From UBA2279 sp041595875 (GTDB lineage: Bacteria; Actinomycetota; Coriobacteriia; Anaerosomatales; Anaerosomataceae), in NCBI GenBank assembly GCA_041595875.1, contig JBFHJN010000051.1:1-17916 (forward strand): a stretch of DNA of 17,916 nucleotides, in the 5' to 3' direction. The first letter of the stretch is position 1. Every line of letters begins with the position of its first letter. The position numbers and the translations under genes were made by a program. Shown piece after piece: positions 1-8,546 of this stretch. The notes under the pieces are model-generated. The model was not told the origin of the DNA, made no database searches, and saw nothing but the letters and a program-made list of their open reading frames with translations.

Positions 1-732
1 CGCCCCAAGCGCAAGAGACAAGCCGAGTGATTGGGTCATCCATGCGATGCCCACGCACATCGCCATGACGCCCAGGAGGAATGCTTCGGAGCTGCGCGTT
101 GCGGTGATTCGCTGAAGGACCCAGGGCACCGCCCAGCGGTAGGCGACAAACGCGAAGAGGGCCACTGCGGCGATGCGGACGACCAGCGCGCCCACAGAGA
201 CCACTAGCGACTCGCCCATCGTCCCCGCGAGCAGAGGCGCCATGAGCATGACCGGAACGACGGCGATGTCCTGGTAGATCAGGGCTGCGAGTGCGGTTCT
301 ACCATGCGGGCTGTCGAGCTCCGCTCGATCTTGCAGCATCTTCAGCACGATGGCGGTGCTGGAAAGGGCCACGACGAAGCCAAGGTAGACGCTCTGGCTA
401 GCCGAGGAGCCCAGGGCGTAGGTCGCTGTCCCGATCACGGCCGCCGTGCCGAAGAACTGGATCGAACCACCCACGATGAACTGGCGCTTCATGTGAGTCA
501 GATCTCCCAGCGAGAACTCAAGCCCGATGACGAACAGGAGCAGCACCACACCGATCTCGGCGATGATCTCGATCTCGTGCGTGTTGCGCACCAGCCCGAG
601 CGCGTCAGGCCCTGCCAGCACGCCTACGAGCAGCAAGCCCAGTGATGACGGGAGGTTGAGCCTGTGACAGATGATCGCCGCCGCGACGGCAAGCACGAAG
701 ATGACCGTGATGTCGAGCAGCACTGATAGCAT
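1..732 (-). CDS. CPA2/Kef-type cation:proton antiporter, N-terminal part
   Basis: This is the first 244 codons of a gene that runs off the left edge; no stop is reached. The translation is almost entirely membrane segments and reads like the Na+/H+ exchanger domain of the monovalent cation:proton antiporter-2 (KefB/KefC-like) family. Residues 26-45 hold the early LNLPSSLGLLLVGVLAGP stretch, 70-78 read GLEFSLGDL, 123-131 read LSSTAIVLK and 152-160 read IYQDIAVVP with the conserved QD pair. Members exchange K+ or Na+ for H+ across the cytoplasmic membrane. Any C-terminal RCK/TrkA-N nucleotide-binding domain would lie outside the window, so the ion and the regulation cannot be read. The ATG at 732-730 is preceded by AGAGGA six bases upstream, which fixes the start. 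The family call is firm; Kef versus Na+-specific antiporter is open. Confidence 0.88.
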   Translation of the reverse strand, partial: MLSVLLDITVIFVLAVAAAIICHRLNLPSSLGLLLVGVLAGPDALGLVRNTHEIEIIAEIGVVLLLFVIGLEFSLGDLTHMKRQFIVGGSIQFFGTAAVIGTATYALGSSASQSVYLGFVVALSSTAIVLKMLQDRAELDSPHGRTALAALIYQDIAVVPVMLMAPLLAGTMGESLVVSVGALVVRIAAVALFAFVAYRWAVPWVLQRITATRSSEAFLLGVMAMCVGIAWMTQSLGLSLALGA

Positions 733-794
733 GAAGGGTCCTCTCGGCGTATACGCTTCTGTTCAGTAGTTGCCCGTGTGATTCCAGCGGGTAT

Positions 795-866
795 CGCCAC
801 GCGCATACCCTATGCGCTCACCGCAGTCTCAAGTCCTGCCAGCCAACGCGCTGGCAAGGACTGCAG
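795..866 (-). pseudogene. Decayed ablB fragment between two genes
   Basis: About 71 bases here match the inside of ablB (2402-2471, same strand) at roughly 90% by eye, with about seven differences including one single-base indel. The matching ablB part encodes the acetyl-CoA-binding stretch AGLASALL through GMRVA. Read in the ablB frame, the fragment has a frameshift and an in-frame TAG where ablB has CAG, so it cannot be coding. Flanking similarity fades quickly on both sides. It looks like a relic of a partial duplication or of a former second acetyltransferase gene, about 1.6 kb from the intact copy. Confidence 0.6.
832..862 (-). terminator. Hairpin downstream of the prenyltransferase gene
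   Basis: AGTCC (832-836), T837 and GCCAGC (838-843) pair with GCTGGC (850-855), A856 and GGACT (858-862). This gives a 12-bp stem with one bulged A (857) and a six-base loop. It begins about 25 bases past the prenyltransferase stop and lies within the ablB relic. No T-tract follows, so it may be a weak or Rho-assisted terminator or a 3'-end stabiliser. Two relic-specific substitutions improve the pairing relative to the ablB copy. Confidence 0.45.
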
Positions 867-886
867 GCTAGCGGCCGGCGCTATGC

Positions 887-1777
887 CTACGTGAGCGCGG
901 CGATCATGTAGCCGATCGCCATGAAGGCGTTCGTCGCCAGCACCGCGATGATGTTGGATCCTTGCGCGGGGAGAAGTCCCTCAAAGCTGTCGTAGTGAGC
1001 GAGAGTGGCCCTGATCGCCCTCACCCCGAAGATGCCTCCACCAAGGCCGAGCAACGCCCAGGGTGTGATGATGCAGAAGGCCACGCTGAGCGCGATCGAC
1101 AAGAAGGCCCCTGCCTCAAGGACCGCGTACAGCCGCGAGGCGTTGCGCTTTCCCAGGAGTATGACCATGTGATGCCGCCCGCCCGCGGTGTCTGCTTCGG
1201 TGTCGGGGAATTCGTTCAACAGCAACAGGTTGTATGTGAGCAGTGCCGCGGGGATGCCGGAGATCCAGGCCACAGCGTCGAGTCGGCCTGCGAGCAGGAA
1301 GTAGACGCCGACTACCGGTAGAGCTCCCAGCGTGAGCCCGGTGACGGCTTCACCCAACCCGATCCTTGTCAGGATCGGGGTGTACGCCACGACGGACACA
1401 ACGCCGATGACCCCGATGATCAGCAGGGGTGGTCCGGCGACCCACGCCAGATACAGCCCTATGGCCGTACCGGCCGACAGAGTGCCAACGCCCAGCGCGA
1501 GTGCTTCTCGTGGGGACATCGTGCCGGCGGGAAGCATCCCACTGCCACCTGAGAAGGGGGTCCGTGGTGTCTCGTGGTCGATCCCGCTCCGGTGATAGTC
1601 ATGCCAGTCGTTGAGAACGTCGACGCTAGCCTGGAGCAACACGAGCGCGGCGGCGGACAGCAACGTCAGCCACCAGTCGAACGAGCCCTGCCAGGCTGCA
1701 AGCGTTGCGCCGTGAGCGACGAGGACGAGGGACAGAACCAGGAACTGTGGTCGGGTCTCCAGGATCCATCTTCTCAC
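887..1777 (-). CDS. UbiA-family prenyltransferase (MenA-like)
   Basis: A 296-residue polytopic membrane protein of the UbiA superfamily, which moves isoprenyl chains onto aromatic acceptors. Both Mg2+/diphosphate-binding aspartate motifs are visible: N56-D57-x-x-D60 with D67 in NDWHDYHRSGID, and the second motif at 188-196 in NEFPDTEAD. Length and layout (about eight to nine hydrophobic segments) match family members. MenA, which prenylates 1,4-dihydroxy-2-naphthoate in menaquinone synthesis, is the most likely role, but no other men gene lies nearby, so the acceptor is an inference. The GTG start (1777-1775) follows AGGAG at nine bases. The upstream small lipoprotein ends about 40 bases away on the same strand, so the two are probably co-transcribed. 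A hairpin lies just beyond the stop. Confidence 0.85.
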   Translation of the reverse strand: MRRWILETRPQFLVLSLVLVAHGATLAAWQGSFDWWLTLLSAAALVLLQASVDVLNDWHDYHRSGIDHETPRTPFSGGSGMLPAGTMSPREALALGVGTLSAGTAIGLYLAWVAGPPLLIIGVIGVVSVVAYTPILTRIGLGEAVTGLTLGALPVVGVYFLLAGRLDAVAWISGIPAALLTYNLLLLNEFPDTEADTAGGRHHMVILLGKRNASRLYAVLEAGAFLSIALSVAFCIITPWALLGLGGGIFGVRAIRATLAHYDSFEGLLPAQGSNIIAVLATNAFMAIGYMIAALT

Positions 1778-1816
1778 AGTGGCGATCTCCTCTTGGAAGT
1801 GCGGGCGCAGCTCCGC

Positions 1817-2146
1817 TTACTCGACGGCGTCATTGTTGTAGGTGTAGACCTTGTCCTCGTACTTGACTGCGGTCACCTGTTCTCCGTTCGGGAGTGTGAC
1901 CGTGGCGTGCACCAGTTCCTCGTCACGGGCATCGGTGATGCCGTGACTGTGGAGGATCATCTGGTCTGCCATGAGCTGTGCTTCGTGGGGGACCACACTG
2001 ACATCCACGGCCTCCACGGGTACGCCCTTCTCTTCGAAAGCGCTCTTGAACTGATCATCGAGCGGGGCGCTTGCGCACCCTGCGGCGACGATCGCCATAG
2101 AGGCCGCGATCAACACGACGACGGCGACACGTAGGGCTTTAGACAT
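1817..2146 (-). CDS. Small lipoprotein of unknown function
   Basis: A 109-residue protein with a lipoprotein signal: basic MSKALR, a hydrophobic stretch, then the lipobox IVAAGC with the lipidated cysteine at residue 24. The mature part is about 85 residues, acidic, and ends in a short strand-rich segment (VTLPNGEQVTAVKYEDKVY) that looks like a small beta domain. I do not recognise the family. The ATG at 2146 is chosen because GGGAGG sits six bases upstream; a longer frame to 2185 would add a cysteine-rich, signal-breaking extension without a ribosome site. It is followed on the same strand by the UbiA-family gene after about 40 bases, so it is likely the first gene of that transcript. It should sit on the outer face of the cytoplasmic membrane. 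Confidence 0.75.
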   Translation of the reverse strand: MSKALRVAVVVLIAASMAIVAAGCASAPLDDQFKSAFEEKGVPVEAVDVSVVPHEAQLMADQMILHSHGITDARDEELVHATVTLPNGEQVTAVKYEDKVYTYNNDAVE

Positions 2147-2195
2147 GCGATACCTCCCTCGATGGGTGCTGCAACGGGCGCACACATCGCAGCAC

Positions 2196-2221
2196 GGTAG
2201 ACCTCCCAGGCTGAGTCTACC
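2196..2221 (-). terminator. Hairpin downstream of ablB
   Basis: GGTAGAC (2196-2202) plus TC (2204-2205) pairs with GAGTCTACC (2213-2221), giving a 9-bp stem with one bulged C and a seven-base loop. It lies about 25 bases past the ablB stop, in the gap before the small lipoprotein gene. No run of T follows on the minus strand, so this is a terminator-like hairpin rather than a textbook intrinsic terminator. Confidence 0.45.
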
Positions 2222-2245
2222 TCAGGAGATGGTGCAGAAGGCGTA

Positions 2246-3130
2246 TTATCGCGCCCGGCTATCGAGCGTGCGGTACCACACGTTCATGCTCTCGATCCGC
2301 CCGGAGATGTGGGTGTTGTTCACCAGCGTGCCCGCGTGGATGTAGCCCCGCCGAGCGAACACGGAGTTCATGCTTGCCGAGGTCGCGCGCGCTATCGTGT
2401 ACGCCACGCGCATACCCTGCGTGCTCACCGCAGTCTCAAGTCCGGCCAGCAGCGCGCTGGCAAGGCCTGCACCCCGGCTGTCCGGGTGAGTGGCGAAGTC
2501 CGTCAGCTCACAGGTGAGGGTCTCGGCGCTTAGCTCGGCAGAGGCAGCGGCGACCAGCCGACCCGTCTCGTCCCGGACGCCAACGAACACGGTGCCTTCG
2601 GCCATCGCGTCCAGCAAGAATGCGGGATCGTCGATGGGGAAGGGATAGCTGGGGAACACGTGGGAGTAAAGCTCCACGAGCTCGGGGACGTCGCGTTCTC
2701 CAAGCGGCCGGATGTTTGCGGCGGGTGAGGTGGTGCGCCCTGTCCGGTTGCGCACCTGCGGCGTCAGCGCGGCTTGGACTTGCTCGGGGAAGCGTTCTAC
2801 CGCCCTGTCTGCTGTGAGGAACCGCGTGCAGAAGGAGACCTCCTCGCCAGGTATGCCTGATGGGATTCGAGCCTCTACTCCGAATCCGGCATCCAGGAAG
2901 GCCTGAGTCGCAGTGCCGGTGGTCTTTGCGAAGAGCTTGGAGTAGCCGTGCTCCGCCGCCAGACGCTCAAGGAGCTCGATGTCAGCGATCGCATCCGGAC
3001 CGGGCTTGAGAAGATAGGCCCGGTCGCTCAGGTGACCGTGCTGAACGAGAGCCCCGCCCCTCTGTTCTGTGCGATCGCCACTGCCTTGCGTGCCTGCCGG
3101 GTGCGCCTCAGACACGAGACTACTCGTCAT
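2246..3130 (-). CDS. ablB: Beta-lysine N6-acetyltransferase AblB
   Basis: A 294-residue GNAT-fold acetyltransferase. In the ablAB pathway it moves acetyl from acetyl-CoA to the epsilon amine of beta-lysine, making N-epsilon-acetyl-beta-lysine, a compatible solute for salt stress. The N-terminal half carries the LVQHG...DRAYLLK segment typical of AblB. The C-terminal GNAT domain starts near residue 139, and its acetyl-CoA loop region is HPDSRGAGLASALL around 214-227. The ATG at 3130 overlaps the end of ablA by 11 bases (ATGACGAGTAG), as expected for translational coupling. Longer starts at 3151 or 3187 are possible but have no better ribosome site. Placement directly after lysine 2,3-aminomutase is the strongest support for this role over a generic GNAT. 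A hairpin follows the stop. Confidence 0.88.
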   Translation of the reverse strand: MTSSLVSEAHPAGTQGSGDRTEQRGGALVQHGHLSDRAYLLKPGPDAIADIELLERLAAEHGYSKLFAKTTGTATQAFLDAGFGVEARIPSGIPGEEVSFCTRFLTADRAVERFPEQVQAALTPQVRNRTGRTTSPAANIRPLGERDVPELVELYSHVFPSYPFPIDDPAFLLDAMAEGTVFVGVRDETGRLVAAASAELSAETLTCELTDFATHPDSRGAGLASALLAGLETAVSTQGMRVAYTIARATSASMNSVFARRGYIHAGTLVNNTHISGRIESMNVWYRTLDSRAR

Positions 3131-4427
3131 CTCGGCGGTTATGGCGTTCATTGTTCTCGGGTACAAGCGCGTCGGTGTCGTTGCCATCGCGCATCAGGCC
3201 CGCCACGCCGTGGATGGTTCTCTTTGACGGGGGAGGACCGGTCAGTTCGCACGTGGCACACTCGTGGTCGCACTGGGCGCGGTCGTAATCGACCGGCTCC
3301 CGGTACGTGCAGATGACGCCCTCGTAGTTGCGCAAGACGACGCGGTCCGGCGTCCAGGAGACGATGCAGTTGGGCATCACGGGGATCTTGCCGCCGCCGT
3401 GTGGTGCGTCGATCACGTACCTTGGCACAGCAAACCCGCTCGTGTGGCCGATCAGGTTCTCGATGATCTCGATCCCCTTGCTCACAGGCGTACGGAAGTG
3501 AGACAGACCCTCGGAGAGGTCGCACTGGTAGAGATAGTAGGGCCGCACGCGATTAGCCACGAGACGTTCGACAAGCCTGCGCATGATGCGGGGGCAGTCG
3601 TTCACGCCGGCGAGCAGGACTGATTGATTGCCCAGGGGCAACCCGGCGTCTGCCAGTCGGCGCAGCGCGGCTTTGGAGGCGGGGGTGATCTCGTTGGGGT
3701 GGTTGAAGTGCGTGTTCACCCATAGCGGCTGATGTCTTGCGAGCATCTTGCACAGGTCCTCGGTGATGCGCTGCGGAAGGACCGCCGGCATGCGAGTGCC
3801 CAGTCGCACCACCTCGACGTGCTCGATCTCGTCCAGTGCCGTCAGTATCTGGTCAAGACGGCTGTCAGAGAGCATCAGCGGGTCGCCGCCGGAGAGCAGC
3901 ACGTCACGCACGCCCTCTGTCTTCCGGATGTAGTCGAGCGCTGCTTCGATGTCGCACGGTAGGGGCGCCGCATCCGTGTCGCCGACCGTCCGTTTGCGGG
4001 TGCAGTGGCGGCAGTACATAGAGCACGTGTTGCTCACACGGAACAGCACGCGATCAGGGTAGCGGTGGGTGATCATGGGGACAGGGCTGTCGGTGTCCTC
4101 GGCCAGCGGGTCGGCCATGTCATGCTCCTGGACGATCAGCTCACCGGCAGACGGTACCGCCTGCTTGAAGACGGGATCGTTGCGGAAATCCTCAGTGTTC
4201 ACCAGGGACAGATAGTAGGGGGTCACTGAGAGCGGGAACTTCTCGAGCGTCTTGTCGAGAAGCGCTCGCTCGGCAGGCTCGAACTCGACGCCGAGAAACT
4301 CCTCGACCCCTTCGAGGGTCTTGATCGAGTTCTTCAGTTGCCAGTGCCAGTCATCCGTGAGCGGGTCGATCTTCCGCGACACGGGAGTGACCATGATGGG
4401 TTCGGTCTCTTCTTTGGATGCACGCAC
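3120..4427 (-). CDS. ablA: L-lysine 2,3-aminomutase (radical SAM, PLP)
   Basis: Converts L-lysine to L-beta-lysine with S-adenosylmethionine, a [4Fe-4S] cluster and pyridoxal phosphate. It is the first step of N-epsilon-acetyl-beta-lysine synthesis here, judging by the overlapping ablB (KamA in lysine fermentation is the alternative). In the 435-residue form the radical-SAM cysteines are C135, C139 and C142 (CSMYCRHC), followed by LLSGGDPLML. The PLP lysine is K347 in GGGKIPVMPN. The zinc cysteines correspond to C278 (VNDC) and C386/C390/C393 near the C-terminus. Start choice: the GTG at 4427 has GAGGAGG nine bases upstream. A GTG at 4529 with its own AGGAG would add 34 residues (basic, serine/lysine-rich) absent from the clostridial enzyme as I recall it. 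An ATG at 4394 is the shortest option but has a weak site. Confidence 0.93.
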   Translation of the reverse strand: MRASKEETEPIMVTPVSRKIDPLTDDWHWQLKNSIKTLEGVEEFLGVEFEPAERALLDKTLEKFPLSVTPYYLSLVNTEDFRNDPVFKQAVPSAGELIVQEHDMADPLAEDTDSPVPMITHRYPDRVLFRVSNTCSMYCRHCTRKRTVGDTDAAPLPCDIEAALDYIRKTEGVRDVLLSGGDPLMLSDSRLDQILTALDEIEHVEVVRLGTRMPAVLPQRITEDLCKMLARHQPLWVNTHFNHPNEITPASKAALRRLADAGLPLGNQSVLLAGVNDCPRIMRRLVERLVANRVRPYYLYQCDLSEGLSHFRTPVSKGIEIIENLIGHTSGFAVPRYVIDAPHGGGKIPVMPNCIVSWTPDRVVLRNYEGVICTYREPVDYDRAQCDHECATCELTGPPPSKRTIHGVAGLMRDGNDTDALVPENNERHNRRDDE

Positions 4428-4436
4428 AGTCAGGCG

Positions 4437-4443
4437 CCTCCTC
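4437..4443 (-). promoter_or_regulatory. Strong ribosome binding site deciding the ablA start
   Basis: GAGGAGG on the minus strand lies nine bases before the GTG at 4427-4425. It is the best anti-16S match near the gene and favours the 435-residue product. A second site, GCAGGAG, lies six bases before the alternative GTG at 4529, so two initiation points may be used. Confidence 0.55.
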
Positions 4444-4575
4444 AGGCATTTTTTGGGCGCAAGGGACGACGATTTCTTACCCCTCGGTCTTTGTAGAGTA
4501 GCAAACGGCTCTCCAAGTCCGGTCTGCACGGTGCGCTCCTGCGCCGGTTTCAGGGGCCTTGAGCTGCGGTTACGG

Positions 4576-5217
4576 CTACGTCCCGACTGAAGCTAGCGCG
4601 CTCTGCAGTCCGTTCAGCAGCAGCTGCACGCCTACGACAGCGAGGACCAGGCCCATCAGCCGATTAAGCGCCCTGATGCCGGTCTTTCCCAGGTACCGCA
4701 GTAGCGGCTTGCCAAAGACGAACAGCAGGTAGGTCACCAGACACAGAGCGCCAAAAGCGGCTATGGTGATCGCTATCTCGGCAAGTCCTCCGTGACCGGA
4801 GTAGCTGAGCGCGGTGGCTATGGTGCCCGGCCCCACCAAAATAGGCACGGCAAGGGGAGAGACGGCCATGTCGAGACTGGTCGAGAAGTCCTGCGCATCA
4901 ACGACGCTCGCCTTGGGGCTCTGCACATTGGATACATCGCCCTGGAGCATCCGATAGCCGATGATGAAGGCGATGGCGCCACCCGTGAGTTGGAGTGCGG
5001 TGAGCGTGATGCCCAGAAGGGCGAAGAGCCACTGCCCGGTCGCGCAAAGCACTGCCACGATGATGAATGCCACCACTACCGCCCTGCGTGCGATCTCTTT
5101 GCGCATCTCCTCGGTCTCGTCCTCGGTGATGCTGAGGAAGATCGGTGTGCTTGCAATGGGGTTCGAGATCGCCAAGAACCCTGCGAAGACTGTCATGGCA
5201 AAGCCCAGATAGCTCAA
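4576..5217 (-). CDS. MarC/UPF0056 family integral membrane protein
   Basis: A 213-residue membrane protein with about six hydrophobic segments, matching the usual size of the MarC (NAAT) family. The N-terminal stretch FLAISNPIASTPIFLSIT is the family hallmark: an NP-containing membrane turn followed by an acidic/basic loop. A repeat-like second half (SPLAVPILVGPGTIATAL) reflects the inverted two-half architecture. The function is uncertain: the family is named after the E. coli mar region but is not shown to cause antibiotic resistance, and some archaeal relatives are linked to amino-acid transport. The start is a TTG (5217-5215) with AGGAG ten bases upstream. It lies upstream of ablA on the same strand with about 150 bases between; joint transcription is possible but not evident. 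Confidence 0.85.
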   Translation of the reverse strand: MSYLGFAMTVFAGFLAISNPIASTPIFLSITEDETEEMRKEIARRAVVVAFIIVAVLCATGQWLFALLGITLTALQLTGGAIAFIIGYRMLQGDVSNVQSPKASVVDAQDFSTSLDMAVSPLAVPILVGPGTIATALSYSGHGGLAEIAITIAAFGALCLVTYLLFVFGKPLLRYLGKTGIRALNRLMGLVLAVVGVQLLLNGLQSALASVGT

Positions 5218-5341
5218 CTGATGCGTGCTCCTCTCGGCGGCGGATCATCCCTTCGAGAAACAGCCGCGTGCTTTCATCGTAACAAACCCGCTGCATACAT
5301 CACCGGTGTCGCACGGAGTCAGAGCGGGTATCGATAACCGT

Positions 5342-5369
5342 GACCCCCTAACGAGGTCGCAGGGGGGTC
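5342..5369 (+). other. GC-rich inverted repeat in the katG upstream region
   Basis: GACCCCC (5342-5348) can pair with GGGGGTC (5363-5369) across a 14-base loop. It lies about 60 bases before the katG start, in the 212-base gap shared by the divergent marC-family gene and katG. It could be a 5'-leader hairpin or a regulator site. I see no PerR/Fur-type AT-rich box in the gap. Apart from the two ribosome sites nothing else stands out there. Confidence 0.35.
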
Positions 5370-5429
5370 GGCTTCCTGGTTCACCATCACAGCGATGCGC
5401 CTGTTCGCGCGTTGAGAGGAGTCACGGTC

Positions 5430-7625
<2,196 letters not shown>

Positions 7626-7649
7626 ACGGCACAACGGCCGCAACGCGGG

Positions 7650-8453
7650 TCAGAAGAGCGACAGGTCGACCTCTGCGATCGGGTACTTGTTGCGGTCGCT
7701 GTCGTTGTAGTGCCACCACTCCGTTGTGGCCGCTGTGAAGCCATTGCTGAGCATGGCGTCTCTAAGGACGTCGAGGTTCGCTCTTGCCTCGGCGGACATG
7801 GCGGAGCTGGTAGGCGATGCCTTGTCGGAGAAGTCGTCGAAGCCGGTGGGCATGACAAGCTCGTTGCCGTCGCGGTCAACAAGGGTGACATCAACCGCGC
7901 AGCCACGGTTGTGAATCGAGCCGCCTGTCGACGGGTTGGCCACGTATCTGCTGTCGGGATAGATGCTCCAGAAGATCTTCTGGACCGAGACCGGTCGGTA
8001 GGCGTCCCACACCTTGATGCGGTAGCCGAGCTTGGCGACCTGGGCGTTTGCGGCAGCCAGCTTCTTGGCGGTGGTGAGTCTCAATACACAGGTGTCGGTG
8101 GGATAGACCTTCTGGCCGGTGAAGTTGTCAGTGGTGGCATACCTGAGGTCGGTGACGATGGTGTCATCGATGTCGGTCACCTTGACGAAGCCGTCGATGA
8201 CCATAAGCTCCGGCGAGACGGACTTCCGGGCCGTGGCGTCCAGTATCGACACCGGCGATGGTTCTGCCGAAGCGGTTGAAACCGTGGCAGGAGCAGCAGC
8301 GGTGGCGGTCACAGATTCCGCGAGCGCGGGACGATAGACAAGATCCCTGCTTGTGGGAGCGGTTGTCTGAGAGCAGGAAGCAAGCGCGAGCGTCATACTC
8401 GCGATCATGACTGCAAGAGCGAGTCTCTTCCCGGTTCTGACCAACTCACACAC
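7650..8453 (-). CDS. VanX/DdpX-like D-Ala-D-Ala dipeptidase lipoprotein
   Basis: A 267-residue M15-family zinc dipeptidase. A lipoprotein signal ends at LALASC with C27 as the lipidated residue, then about 60 Ala/Thr/Ser-rich linker residues lead to the enzyme domain (about 85-267). Family residues are in place: R104 in DLRYATTDNF, zinc ligands H181 and D188 in SIHNRGCAVD, and E245 with ligand H248 in EWWHYN. Members hydrolyse D-alanyl-D-alanine. VanX acts in the cytoplasm, whereas this copy should be outside the membrane, so it probably trims or recycles wall-derived D-Ala-D-Ala rather than conferring vancomycin resistance; no vanH, vanA or vanRS gene is seen. GTG start (8453) with AGGA seven bases upstream. 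It diverges from an L,D-transpeptidase gene 93 bases away. Confidence 0.85.
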   Translation of the reverse strand: MCELVRTGKRLALAVMIASMTLALASCSQTTAPTSRDLVYRPALAESVTATAAAPATVSTASAEPSPVSILDATARKSVSPELMVIDGFVKVTDIDDTIVTDLRYATTDNFTGQKVYPTDTCVLRLTTAKKLAAANAQVAKLGYRIKVWDAYRPVSVQKIFWSIYPDSRYVANPSTGGSIHNRGCAVDVTLVDRDGNELVMPTGFDDFSDKASPTSSAMSAEARANLDVLRDAMLSNGFTAATTEWWHYNDSDRNKYPIAEVDLSLF

Positions 8454-8476
8454 CTCTGGTTCCTACGCGGCCGGTG

Positions 8477-8507
8477 TGGGCATGGTTCATGAGGCTCTAG
8501 TATTCTA
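8477..8507. promoter_or_regulatory. Possible divergent promoter element
   Basis: The 93-base gap between the dipeptidase and L,D-transpeptidase genes has a lone AT-rich element, CTAGTATTCTAG, around 8498-8509. On the plus strand TATTCT (8501-8506) with TGGGCA 18 bases upstream resembles a sigma-70 promoter. On the minus strand the same bases give TAGAAT, a good -10, but without a clear -35. The two -10s would overlap. Weak evidence by eye only. Confidence 0.28.
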
Positions 8508-8546
8508 GCAGCTAGGCCGTCCGGATTCGCCGAGAGGAGCACCAGC

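Noticed and set aside
2147..2185. Longer start for the small lipoprotein
   Set aside because: It would place 13 polar residues before the signal peptide, and GGGAGG lies just before the internal ATG at 2146.
3131..3187. Longer AblB start within ablA
   Set aside because: No ribosome site, and the 11-base overlap at 3130 is a more typical coupled start.
5270..5310. sigma-70 promoter TTCATC-N17-TACATC before katG
   Set aside because: Matches to the consensus are too few to support a call in this GC-rich region.
7650..8453. Vancomycin-resistance cluster
   Set aside because: Only a VanX-like dipeptidase is present, with a lipoprotein signal; no vanH, ligase or VanRS gene lies in the window.
8498..8509. 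CTAGTATTCTAG as a regulator operator
   Set aside because: The inverted arms are only four bases and the element is explained as well by overlapping -10 sequences; kept only as a weak promoter candidate.
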